From Dehalococcoidales bacterium (GTDB lineage Bacteria; Chloroflexota; Dehalococcoidia; Dehalococcoidales; UBA3254): 62,128 bases of DNA. Below are positions 1 to 7,579 of this stretch, one piece after another (position 1 is the stretch's first letter; each line of letters starts with the position of its first letter). A program made the position numbers and the translations under genes. The stretch is taken from contig JAFGOB010000012.1 of assembly GCA_016926695.1 (NCBI GenBank), positions 1-62,128 on the forward strand, written 5' to 3'. A model generated the notes under the pieces. The model was given only the letters and a program-made list of their open reading frames with translations. It did not search any database and had not been told where the DNA came from.

Positions 1-100
1 CCCTCACCTTCTGATTCCTCAGCACCCAGTGGGTACCCGCTATCCTATTCGCTGCGGCGAATTATGGAAGAGGGGCGAGGAAAGTGGGGAGAGGGAAAAG
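1..100. repeat. Dispersed intergenic repeat, copy A
   Basis: The first 19 bases are identical to 4689-4707. The segment around 28-58 (cccgctatcct...ttcgctgcgg) recurs in diverged form at about 52020-52042. The segment around 84-103 (ggcgaggaaagtgg) recurs near 5156-5170. No coding potential is convincing here. It is one of several decayed copies of an intergenic element whose full length cannot be seen because it runs off the window edge. Confidence 0.6.
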
Positions 101-194
101 GAATTTAATACTTCGTGGTGCTGGCTGCAAGCCAGAATGGGCGATTCTTGCGACCGCTCAACAAATAATATTCACAGGGGAAAAAGAGTTCTAA

Positions 195-1196
195 ATGCTC
201 CCGTCTTATCTGGCTTTGTATAACAGCGGAGAGTTGCGCCGCAGGGCTGGAAGGCTGGAAGCCCGCCTGTCCTCCTGCGATCTTTGCCCTCATGCCTGCC
301 GTGTCAACCGTCTCGAGGGTGAGGAGGGATTTTGCCATTCCGGGCTGCTGCCGGCTGTCTCTTCATATTGTGCACATAAAGGGGAAGAGCCCGCTCTTTC
401 GGGCAGCAGAGGCTCCGGGACCATATTCTTCGGCAAGTGCAATATGCGCTGCGTCTACTGCCAGAACTACCAGATCAGCCAGGACTATGAAGGGCAGAAG
501 GCCAGCGAGACCGATTGTCATGCGCTGGCCCGCATCATGTTACACCTCCAGGACGAGCTGAAATGCCATAACATCAACCTGGTCTCCCCCTCCCACTACG
601 TTCCACAGATCGTGAACGCCCTGCTGGAGGCTGTGCCGCTGGGTCTGCGCCTTCCGCTGGTCTATAACACAGGAGGGTATGATTCGCTTGAGACCCTGCG
701 GGAACTGGAGGGAATAGTGGACATCTACCTGCCGGACCTGCGCTATGCCTCGGCCGAAAACGGCATGAGGTACTCCCTGGTGCCGGACTACCCCGTATAT
801 AACCGTGCGGCTATCAGGGAGATGTACCGCCAGACGGGTGATCTGGTGCTGGATGAGAATGAAATAGCCTGTCGCGGAGTGATTGTACGGCATTTGATCC
901 TGCCCGGGAGGCTGGCGGGAACCCGGGATTCCCTGACCTGGCTGGCAAACGATATTTCGAGGGATGTTACCATCAGCCTGATGTCGCAATATTACCCCTG
1001 CCATAAGGCCGGGGGAATCAGGGAGCTTTCACGTACTATTACCTATGCCGAATATTCAGAGGCAGCCGGTCTGCTGGAGGAGCTGGGGCTTGAGAACGGA
1101 TGGCTGCAGGAGATGGACGCCCCCGCCAACTACCTGCCGGATTTTAAACGAGAAGGACACCCTTTCTCTGCGGAAGAGGGTGGTTCCGGTTCCTAG
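195..1196 (+). CDS. PflX-like radical SAM protein (COG1313)
   Basis: This 333-residue protein resembles the PflX branch of pyruvate formate-lyase-activating enzymes. The radical SAM motif is C82-x3-C86-x2-C89, which would bind the [4Fe-4S] cluster that cleaves S-adenosylmethionine. An N-terminal cysteine group (C28, C31, C35, C47) precedes it and may bind a further cluster or zinc, as is common in this branch. The substrate of COG1313 proteins is not established, and no glycyl-radical enzyme is visible nearby. The ATG at 195 follows a purine-rich but weak ribosome-binding region (cagggg...agag). The gene is monocistronic in this window, with repeat copy A upstream and a tRNA cluster downstream. 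Confidence 0.88.
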   Translation: MLPSYLALYNSGELRRRAGRLEARLSSCDLCPHACRVNRLEGEEGFCHSGLLPAVSSYCAHKGEEPALSGSRGSGTIFFGKCNMRCVYCQNYQISQDYEGQKASETDCHALARIMLHLQDELKCHNINLVSPSHYVPQIVNALLEAVPLGLRLPLVYNTGGYDSLETLRELEGIVDIYLPDLRYASAENGMRYSLVPDYPVYNRAAIREMYRQTGDLVLDENEIACRGVIVRHLILPGRLAGTRDSLTWLANDISRDVTISLMSQYYPCHKAGGIRELSRTITYAEYSEAAGLLEELGLENGWLQEMDAPANYLPDFKREGHPFSAEEGGSGS

Positions 1197-1381
1197 TGCT
1201 TTCTTTTCTTGTTAACGAAAGCGAACTGAATATTTTTCCCGTTATGGTTTTTGTTCTTTTTGTTTACGCTTGCGATAAACTCTTTAAGGTCGGTCAGCTT
1301 TTTCTCGGCCATGATGTTGCTCTTTCCTGATAATTCATTTAATGACTGGATAATTTTACCATAGATCATACGATTCTCCAA
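1193..1381 (-). CDS. Small hypothetical protein (doubtful)
   Basis: This is a 62-codon, lysine/asparagine-rich reading frame with a TTG start (internal ATG at 1369). It overlaps the last bases of the radical SAM gene on the opposite strand. There is no clear Shine-Dalgarno and no recognisable domain. It may be a chance open frame in the 300-base spacer before the tRNA cluster. Confidence 0.2.
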   Translation of the reverse strand: MENRMIYGKIIQSLNELSGKSNIMAEKKLTDLKEFIASVNKKNKNHNGKNIQFAFVNKKRKH

Positions 1382-1513
1382 ATTTGGACGGAAGGCCGTT
1401 GCATTTTTCCCAGGATTTGTTAAAATAACTCTGCAAACGTTGTTTTGTTACCGGAGAGGGAAGCGCAGTTTAATATTCAGGACGATTTGTGTTATCATAG
1501 AATATTGTGACAC

Positions 1514-1590
1514 AGGAGTGTAGCTCAGCTAGGTAGAGCAGCGGTCTCCAAAACCGCCGGTCGCGGGTTCGATTCCTGCCACTCCTGCCA
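1514..1590 (+). tRNA. tRNA-Trp (CCA anticodon)
   Basis: Acceptor stem aggagtg/cactcct, D arm gctc...gagc, anticodon stem gcggt/accgc with loop ctccaaa (anticodon CCA), T arm gcggg-ttcgatt-cctgc, discriminator G and encoded CCA. It is the first of four tRNA genes in a row. A CCA-only Trp anticodon and many ordinary TGA stops in the window argue against genome-wide UGA recoding. Confidence 0.97.
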
Positions 1591-1596
1591 TTTCGG

Positions 1597-1684
1597 GCCG
1601 AAGTGGCGAAATCTGGTAGACGCGCCATCTTGAGGGGGTGGTGAGCGAAAGCTCTTAAGGGTTCAAATCCCTTCTTCGGCACCA
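1597..1684 (+). tRNA. tRNA-Leu (GAG anticodon)
   Basis: Type II tRNA with long variable arm. Acceptor gccgaag/cttcggc, anticodon stem ccatc/ggtgg with loop ttgaggg (anticodon GAG), T loop ttcaaat, discriminator A and encoded CCA. It starts 6 nt after the tRNA-Trp end, so the two are probably co-transcribed. Confidence 0.97.
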
Positions 1685-1714
1685 AATAAATAAAATTTAA
1701 ATAAAGACAATTTT

Positions 1715-1789
1715 GCGGAAGTAGTTCAGTGGTAGAATGCCTCCTTGCCAAGGAGGAAGTCGCGAGTTCGAATCTCGTCTTCCGCTCCA
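1715..1789 (+). tRNA. tRNA-Gly (GCC anticodon)
   Basis: Acceptor gcggaag/cttccgc, anticodon stem cctcc/ggagg with loop ttgccaa (anticodon GCC), T loop ttcgaat, discriminator T and encoded CCA. It lies 30 nt after tRNA-Leu in the same orientation. Confidence 0.97.
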
Positions 1790-1801
1790 GCGGTGATCAG
1801 G

Positions 1802-1877
1802 GGCGACGTTGCCAAGTGGTTAAGGCAGGGGTCTGCAAAACCCCTATTCAGCGGTTCGAATCCGCTCGTCGCCTCCA
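1802..1877 (+). tRNA. tRNA-Cys (GCA anticodon)
   Basis: Acceptor ggcgacg/cgtcgcc, anticodon stem ggggt/acccc with loop ctgcaaa (anticodon GCA), T loop ttcgaat, discriminator T and encoded CCA. It is the last member of the four-tRNA cluster. Confidence 0.97.
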
Positions 1878-2353
1878 TTTTATTATTTATGCCGGGGCGA
1901 CGGTGCCGGCGGACAAAGAAAAACAGGCCTCAACCTAGCCCGCCTGCTCAACAGGGCGGCGTTAGCGTACAAACTACAGGAAGAAGATATTTCATGGATC
2001 ATGAGCTGTCCGGCTTTAAAACTAATACAAAAGCAATAGAAATTGATTAAACTCCCTACTACCCTGATGATACTGCCCGGCGGGAAAGAAGACGGCGTCG
2101 GGAACCAGTATGACAACAATTTTTATAATTCATAGTGAAGGCTGCAAGTCGGAATGGACGTTTGCTCCGGAAAAAACATATATAATACCGCCTTTACATC
2201 GTAAACGCTCAGGTTGATGTCCCCGTGCTATTACTGCTCATCATTTTGTTTTATTTCGGCCTTTGTTTATTATTTATTGACTCTCACGCAACGGAAGACA
2301 CTATACTTAATATAATAAAATATATAAAAATAAAAGGGGAAACCGGAAACAGC
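1878..2353. other. Non-coding spacer between tRNA-Cys and merR
   Basis: Open frames here are short, lack ribosome-binding sites and have no recognisable product, so I regard them as chance. A stretch near 2143-2163 (gctgcaagtcggaatggacg) resembles bases near 125-145, possibly another small dispersed repeat. The 3' part carries the probable merR promoter. Confidence 0.5.
2277..2307 (+). promoter_or_regulatory. Putative promoter of the MerR-family gene
   Basis: TTGACT at 2277-2282 and TATACT at 2302-2307, spaced 19 bp. MerR-type promoters often have a long 19-20 bp spacer, so this could be an autoregulated promoter. A second TATAAT lies at 2311-2316. Confidence 0.45.
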
Positions 2354-3181
2354 ATGTACTTGCGTATAGGAGACTTTTCCAGGCTTTGCCGGGTAACCGT
2401 CAGGGCACTCAGGTACTACGATGAGATCGGTCTGTTGAAACCTGAAAAAGTAGACCGGATTACCGGATATCGCTATTATTCCATCGATCAATTGCCCAAT
2501 CTGAACCGGATCGTCGTTCTGAAAAATATCGGGCTGTCTCTCGATGACATCGATGGTTTGTTGCACAACAATATGCCGATGGCTCATATCCGGCAACTGT
2601 TACAGGTCAAACAGTCAGAAATCCAGGACCGTTTGCAGCAAGACAACGAGAAACTGCACCAGGTGAAGGTATGGCTGGACAAAATATGCAATGAAGGTAC
2701 AATGCCCACGGTGGATATTCAAAAAAAGGAAGTGCCGGAAATTACAGTCGTTTGCAAGCGCGAATTTGGCACCTATGACAGGACACCGGATATTTTAAAA
2801 GGAGAACTGCTCCGGCAAATCCTGAGACCGGGAAACAGGAAGAACGTGGCTATTGCAGGTCCGGTGATGATGCTGGAGTATGACGAAGAGTACAAGGAAA
2901 CAGACGCCGATATCGAGATGGCTATTCCAATTACCGGTGAGATAATGATAGATGATCCGTCTATCCATGTAAAGACTCTCCGGAAATGCTGGGTATTTTC
3001 TGCCATACACAAAGGACCGTACCACACGCTGGATACAACTTATGCCCAGATATTCGGATATATCGAAGGACAGCATCTTTCAATCGTGACGCCCATTCGG
3101 GAGTTGTATTTTAACGATCCTGAAAAGGTGTCCGAGAGTGAATTACTGACCGAAATACAGTGTCCCCTGAAACAACAATAA
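2354..3181 (+). CDS. MerR-family regulator with GyrI-like effector domain
   Basis: A 275-residue transcription factor. Residues 1-70 form the MerR winged helix (IGDFSRLCRVTVRALRYYDE, then the GLLKP and GYRYY features). A helical linker follows (about 75-120), then a C-terminal GyrI/AraC-type effector-binding domain (about 130-270). The arrangement is that of BmrR/TipAL-like regulators that sense lipophilic drugs. The frame stays open upstream to 2225, but that extension is hydrophobic and unlike the family; ATG 2354 places the HTH at the N-terminus as expected. The next gene is a MATE efflux pump, so drug-responsive control of that pump is a reasonable inference. Confidence 0.88.
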   Translation: MYLRIGDFSRLCRVTVRALRYYDEIGLLKPEKVDRITGYRYYSIDQLPNLNRIVVLKNIGLSLDDIDGLLHNNMPMAHIRQLLQVKQSEIQDRLQQDNEKLHQVKVWLDKICNEGTMPTVDIQKKEVPEITVVCKREFGTYDRTPDILKGELLRQILRPGNRKNVAIAGPVMMLEYDEEYKETDADIEMAIPITGEIMIDDPSIHVKTLRKCWVFSAIHKGPYHTLDTTYAQIFGYIEGQHLSIVTPIRELYFNDPEKVSESELLTEIQCPLKQQ

Positions 3182-3206
3182 CCTGTTGTTGAAAAGGACG
3201 GATTCA

Positions 3207-3227
3207 GCGGTTTTTTATGCAAACCGC
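3207..3227. terminator. Hairpin between merR and MATE genes
   Basis: GCGGTTT (3207-3213) and AAACCGC (3221-3227) can pair around a 7-nt loop. No clear U-tract follows on either strand, so it may be a weak terminator or a processing hairpin. Confidence 0.3.
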
Positions 3228-3311
3228 ATCTCACGAGCTTGTTCTTCCCTGTTTAAGTCAGAGAGGGAATCCATGTCTTCTGCTGATTGTATAATCGAAA
3301 AAGGATAACGC

Positions 3312-4709
3312 GTGCAGAAATATACAGAACGTTTAGGCTATGCCCCCATAGGCCGGCTGTTATTGAGTTTGAGTGTTCCAGGCATTGCGGCAGCGGTAAC
3401 GATGAGCCTTTACAATATCGTCGATACCTTCTGGGTAGCCAGGCTGGGGTATGGTGCGATTGCGGCATTAACTATAATCTTTCCCTACCAGATAATGTTT
3501 TTTACCGTTGGGAACGGCACGGGTATCGGCCTCGGCGCCCTGGTTTCGCGCCAATTCGGTGAGAAAAAACCGGAGGCAACCAACCATGCCGCCGGGCAGA
3601 TTTACTTCCTGAGTGTTATATGGGGGCTTATTTTTATATTAGTCCCCTATTTCCTGGCGGATAGCATCTTATCGTTAATGGGAGCAACACCGGATATCAT
3701 GGAATATTGCCGGCAGTACCTCATTATCATATCCTTCGGTGCGCCCCTGATCATCTTTTCCCATATAACCAGCAGCCTGATACGGGGATCCGGGGATGCC
3801 GTGAAGCCGATGATCATCACCATTTCCGCCTGCGTGATCAACATCATCCTGGATCCTTTCCTGATTTTCGGTATCGGGCCGTTCCCGGAGATGGGTATCA
3901 GCGGGGCTGCCTGGGCTACAACTATCTCCCAGGGTTGCGGGGCTTTGTTGAGCCTGTATTATCTGGTCTTCCGGAAGACAGCGTTCATTACCAGACCCGG
4001 TTATCTGGTTCCCGACCTGCGTATCCTGCGGGATATCTATCGTGTCGGCGCCTCCGCCATGATACTGCAAATAACGGAAAGTCTGGCTTTTATACTGTTC
4101 AATAAAGTGGTTTCCAACTACGGTTCGATTAACATCGCCGCTATGGGTTTGGCGATGCGTATTTCCGATCTGGCTTTTATGCCCATAATAGGTCTTTCAA
4201 ACGGCCTGCTGCCTATCGTGGGATACAATTTTGGCAGTAAAGACTTCAAGCGGATGTGGCACTCCGTGAAGCTGGCTTCAATAAGTATCGTGGTACTGCT
4301 GCTGACCGTTACGATTTTCATAGAAATTTTAGCGCCTCAGATTATCAGTCTCTTCAGCGAGGAAGAGATACTGCTGTCAGCAACCGCTCCGGTAATGCGG
4401 ATCATGCTGTCGACATTATGCCTGGTAGGACCGACCATGCTGTTTATAACCGCTTTCCAGGGAATGTCCCGGGGGTTCCTGTCACTGGTGCTATCACTGG
4501 TCCGCCAGTTCTTCTTCTTTGTCCCGCTGCTGTACCTGTTCTCTTATATTTTCGGTATTATCGGCGTTTGGGTATCGATGCCTGCCTCCGATACCCTCGG
4601 TTTTATAATATCGCTGGTATACATACTCAGGGAATACCAGAGATACAGGCCGGGAAGCGGGACAAAGACCTATCTTCAGCATAATATCCCCTCACCTTCT
4701 GATTCCTGA
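3312..4709 (+). CDS. MATE-family multidrug efflux transporter
   Basis: A 465-residue inner-membrane protein with about 12 hydrophobic segments in two homologous MatE halves. The N-terminal P-x-x-SVPGIAAA segment and the mid-protein LIRGSGDA motif are typical. The family exchanges Na+ or H+ for cationic drugs or metabolites. The GTG start at 3312 follows AAGGA at a good distance. The last codons and the TGA stop lie inside a dispersed repeat (4689 onward), so the natural C-terminus was probably changed by the repeat. The regulator at 2354 probably controls it. Confidence 0.92.
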   Translation: MQKYTERLGYAPIGRLLLSLSVPGIAAAVTMSLYNIVDTFWVARLGYGAIAALTIIFPYQIMFFTVGNGTGIGLGALVSRQFGEKKPEATNHAAGQIYFLSVIWGLIFILVPYFLADSILSLMGATPDIMEYCRQYLIIISFGAPLIIFSHITSSLIRGSGDAVKPMIITISACVINIILDPFLIFGIGPFPEMGISGAAWATTISQGCGALLSLYYLVFRKTAFITRPGYLVPDLRILRDIYRVGASAMILQITESLAFILFNKVVSNYGSINIAAMGLAMRISDLAFMPIIGLSNGLLPIVGYNFGSKDFKRMWHSVKLASISIVVLLLTVTIFIEILAPQIISLFSEEEILLSATAPVMRIMLSTLCLVGPTMLFITAFQGMSRGFLSLVLSLVRQFFFFVPLLYLFSYIFGIIGVWVSMPASDTLGFIISLVYILREYQRYRPGSGTKTYLQHNIPSPSDS

Positions 4710-4762
4710 ACTCTGTTCAGGCCCTCTCCCACGCTGGCTCATCTTTATGCATACTTGGCACC
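4689..4762. repeat. Dispersed intergenic repeat, copy B
   Basis: Bases 4689-4707 are identical to 1-19. The following segment (attcctgaactctgttcagg) matches about 51980-52000 with few changes. The repeat overlaps the last six codons and stop of the MATE gene. Confidence 0.65.
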
Positions 4763-4789
4763 ATGGCCCGAAAAGTTGGCATTTGCATC

Positions 4790-4945
4790 CCATTCTGAGC
4801 CCGATTGATCCCTTTCCCCCAATCGGCCCCGACTTATCCTTTATTACTGTCGGGGCGTGAGAATCTCCTTGTTTTCGCCTTGCCCGATATTATGAGATTC
4901 CTACGTCCCGATAAGTTATAGAGGGATTTATCGGGACTCTGAATG
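4790..4945. repeat. Second-family intergenic repeat (cattctgag...gagaatct type)
   Basis: Contains cattctgag, gagaatct and an inverted repeat TCCCGATAA/TTATCGGGA. The copy at 9886-9950 has the same order: cattctgg, CCCCGATA/TATCGGGG hairpin, gaatctcagagt. Copies are diverged. Confidence 0.45.
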
Positions 4946-5312
4946 GGTACTGGTTTCCTTCTGAGTACCCGGGCATATTGCAAGAAACCAGCCGGGGTCA
5001 AGCCCTGCAAGATTATTTTACTCTTTGAGTAAACTATCACAAACTACACAATTGTCGCTAGAGGAGAGAAAAGGTATTTAACAAATATTACCAAATTTCG
5101 TGCTCAATTCTTAACCCCACGGTGTCATGTGTGTAACTGGGCAAGCCCACGCTGAGGCGAGGAAAGTGGAGAGAAGTAGGATTATTACGGGACACTAAAT
5201 GTCCTAAATCAGGAAAGGTACAGCCCTCGGAGCGGGACCTTTGCCGGACTAGAATTTTTCCCGGGAAATGCATAGTAAACTATCTTTGAATGTGTTAATA
5301 TACACCCCGACG

Positions 5313-5343
5313 TCCCCCCATTGACGGGGGAAGGTCAGGATGA
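5313..5343. repeat. Hairpin plus aaggtcaggatgag tail
   Basis: CCCCC...GGGGG flanks a short loop and is followed by aaggtcaggatgag. The same tail occurs near 30040-30053, and the reverse complement (ctcaccctgaccctctccc) at 51863-51882. It belongs with the dispersed repeat family. Confidence 0.55.
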
Positions 5344-5357
5344 GTTCTATGCTTAAT

Positions 5358-6152
5358 CTAGCCCCGCTCTTTATGGCTATACTCTCCGGCGAAAACAGCA
5401 GCGCCCAGGGCGCCGGTTATCTGCGGTTCCTCAAGCGTGACTACTTCCTTACCCAGCTCGTTTTTAAAAGCCTTCACCACACCGGCATTCCTGGATACCC
5501 CGCCGGAGAAGACCACGGGTTCTTCAAAGCTGATTTGCCCGCCTTTTCCCATGCCGATGACCCTCCGGGCAATGGCCCTGCTCATTCCCCAGGCTATATC
5601 TTCCTTGGAATATTTCTCTGAGAGCAGGGACACTATTTCGGACTCGGCAAACACCGTGCATACGCTGGAGATATGACAGTCCCTGGTCGACTTCAATGCC
5701 AGGGGACCCAGCTCGTCAAGGGTAAGATTCAGTATCCTTTCAGTGAGGACCTCCAGGAACCTGCCGGTCCCTGCGGCACACTTGTCGTTCATCTCGAACC
5801 GTGTGACCGCACCCTGATCGTCAAGCTGGATTACCTTGCTGTCCTGGCCGCCTATATCGATGATGGTCCTGACTTCCGGTACAAGCCGTCTGGTACCCCT
5901 GGCATGACACACTATTTCAGGCAGTACCTTGTCCGCGAAGGTCACAGCCCTGCGGCCGTAGCCGGTCGTTACGACATATTTCACATCTTCAGGCGTTTTT
6001 CCTGCTTTTTGCAGGACCAGCCTGTAGGCCTCGTCTCCGCTTTGCCTCCGGTTATATCCGGTGGGTATCCTGATAAACGACAGAATTTCCTCCTGCTGCG
6101 ATAATATAACGGCTTTGGTAACCACCGAGCCAATATCAATACCTGCAAACAA
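5358..6152 (-). CDS. 2-hydroxyacyl-CoA dehydratase / benzoyl-CoA reductase activator ATPase
   Basis: A 264-residue member of the BadF/BadG/HgdC (ASKHA) family. The N-terminal phosphate loop GIDIGS, a TTGYGRR segment, DIGGQDSK and NDKCAAGTGRF are all present. C125 and C165 occupy the positions of the two cysteines that, from each subunit of the homodimer, hold the bridging [4Fe-4S] cluster in HgdC. The protein hydrolyses ATP to inject a low-potential electron into its partner. It starts 6 nt after the stop of the 471-residue subunit gene and has a good GAGGAAAGG site. It is the last gene of the minus-strand operon. Confidence 0.93.
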   Translation of the reverse strand: MFAGIDIGSVVTKAVILSQQEEILSFIRIPTGYNRRQSGDEAYRLVLQKAGKTPEDVKYVVTTGYGRRAVTFADKVLPEIVCHARGTRRLVPEVRTIIDIGGQDSKVIQLDDQGAVTRFEMNDKCAAGTGRFLEVLTERILNLTLDELGPLALKSTRDCHISSVCTVFAESEIVSLLSEKYSKEDIAWGMSRAIARRVIGMGKGGQISFEEPVVFSGGVSRNAGVVKAFKNELGKEVVTLEEPQITGALGAAVFAGEYSHKERG

Positions 6153-6158
6153 TGTCGA

Positions 6159-7574
6159 TCAACCTTTCCTCATTTTAACTATTTCGCATATACTTTCGAT
6201 CCTGGTCCTGAGGGCCTCCTGGCTGTAGTCCCTGTCATCCCAGTTGTCCCCCTCGATATAGAAAACAGGCAGATGTGTCTTTTCCTCTACCAGCCTGGCC
6301 AGGAGCCTGTGGCTGCTGCCCAGCCAGCGGTCATAGTCCATCAAGCCGAATACCATGCCGTCGAAGTTGTGTGTGGTCAGTTTTTCGCAGATCTGTTCCG
6401 CCTCATAGCCGGGATTTACCATTCCCGACATCCTGAGCCAGTCTTCAGCCGCGGCCATGTAGGGGTCTGTAAAAGACGGCGGCTTCAGTTGCTTTTTAGT
6501 GAGCAGGAAAAACTCGCTGAGCGGTATACCGACGCCGTTTTCCTCGAATACCCTGGCTACCCAGGGGACCGTGGGATGGAGGCTGTAGATCAGCAATTTC
6601 GGCGCTCCGGCGGGTAAAATACCCTCTTTCTTTTCCACTCTCTGCCTGAGCTCTTTGAGGGTGATATCCAGCGCTTCTTCCATTCCTTCTATGCCGGTGT
6701 TAAACGGAGCGGACAGTCCCTCCCAGAAAAGCCGGGCGCTCACTGCTCCCAGAGGCGGTGGGTCCGAGGCCATCAGTTGCGCCAGCTCAGCCAGTTTTCC
6801 GGCGTATCTCCGCCAGAATACCATGACCTCATTTATTTTCTCTTCCGGCACCTTGATGCCTATTTCTCTCTGTGCCGCCTCGAAGCCGTCTTTCATCTGA
6901 CTGGCCAGGTATTTTACCCGGCTGATGTTCTCGTCCTCTATCGTACCAAGCGGCTGGTCGTGGGGCAGACGGGTGATGTAGGTCTTCCATTCGGAGTCGT
7001 GATACAGGCGGATGAATTCATCGGTCTTGGGACCCTCATCGCAAATAAAGCCCCATATCCAGCTTATGTCCGGTGATGGAATAACCCCCAGGCGGCGCGC
7101 GGCGTATCTGGTCTTGTTAAGAGCGCAGTGACGGCATCCATACGGAATACCCGCTTTTTCGGCTTCTTCCAGGTAAGGCGCCAGTTTGTGGAAAAAACCG
7201 TTCATGACCATGGTCAGGAATATATCCGGAAAGGAGACGAATACCTTATCCGGGGCTGTCATCTTCAATGCATAGTAAAAATGCAGAATGGCCGGCAGAA
7301 TACCGTATACTATCTTTATTCCCTTTTGCTTGTAGTCACCGGCCCTGGTCAGCTCTATGGTCTCTTTTACAAAGCAGCCCAGTAATTTCCTGATTCCTTC
7401 CATCTCTACGGCATAGTAAGTGGGAAGCTGTTTTTCGACGGCGAATTTTACATCCTCTTCGGTAAGACCGAGCTTTTTCGATGCGGTCCGCCATTGGGGC
7501 AGGTAGGCCGGTATTTCATCCTCTTCGAAACCGGTCAGCCTCAAGAATCTTTCATGAACACTCTTATTTTCCAT
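6159..7574 (-). CDS. HgdB/BcrB-C-like dehydratase-reductase subunit, large (471 aa)
   Basis: Belongs to the 2-hydroxyglutaryl-CoA dehydratase D-component / benzoyl-CoA reductase family (PF06050) by overall pattern and by its neighbours. Visible cysteines that could bind a cluster include the G-C-R-H-C pair in the middle third (about residue 145) and F-I-C-D-E about 30 residues later. At 471 residues it is longer than the usual 380-430 and carries an extended N-terminal helical region. It starts at ATG 7574 behind GGAGGAG, 5 nt after the preceding subunit gene, so the two are translated together and probably form a heterodimer. The substrate is unknown. Confidence 0.85.
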   Translation of the reverse strand: MENKSVHERFLRLTGFEEDEIPAYLPQWRTASKKLGLTEEDVKFAVEKQLPTYYAVEMEGIRKLLGCFVKETIELTRAGDYKQKGIKIVYGILPAILHFYYALKMTAPDKVFVSFPDIFLTMVMNGFFHKLAPYLEEAEKAGIPYGCRHCALNKTRYAARRLGVIPSPDISWIWGFICDEGPKTDEFIRLYHDSEWKTYITRLPHDQPLGTIEDENISRVKYLASQMKDGFEAAQREIGIKVPEEKINEVMVFWRRYAGKLAELAQLMASDPPPLGAVSARLFWEGLSAPFNTGIEGMEEALDITLKELRQRVEKKEGILPAGAPKLLIYSLHPTVPWVARVFEENGVGIPLSEFFLLTKKQLKPPSFTDPYMAAAEDWLRMSGMVNPGYEAEQICEKLTTHNFDGMVFGLMDYDRWLGSSHRLLARLVEEKTHLPVFYIEGDNWDDRDYSQEALRTRIESICEIVKMRKG

Positions 7575-7579
7575 CTCGA

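Larger units (their letters stand above)
4710..5357. other. Repeat-rich non-coding spacer
   Basis: No credible gene. It holds the tail of repeat copy B, a degenerate second-family repeat (about 4790-4945) with the hairpin TCCCGATAA (4906-4914)/TTATCGGGA (4928-4936), a fragment shared with copy A near 5156-5175, and the hairpin-plus-tail element at 5313-5343. It lies between convergent genes. Confidence 0.6.

Noticed and set aside
1883..2119. 78-codon minus-strand open frame after the tRNA cluster
   Set aside because: No ribosome-binding site, odd composition, no recognisable motif; likely chance.
2225..2353. N-terminal 43-residue extension of the MerR protein
   Set aside because: It is hydrophobic and unlike any MerR N-terminus, and the promoter boxes fall within it; ATG 2354 fits the HTH start.
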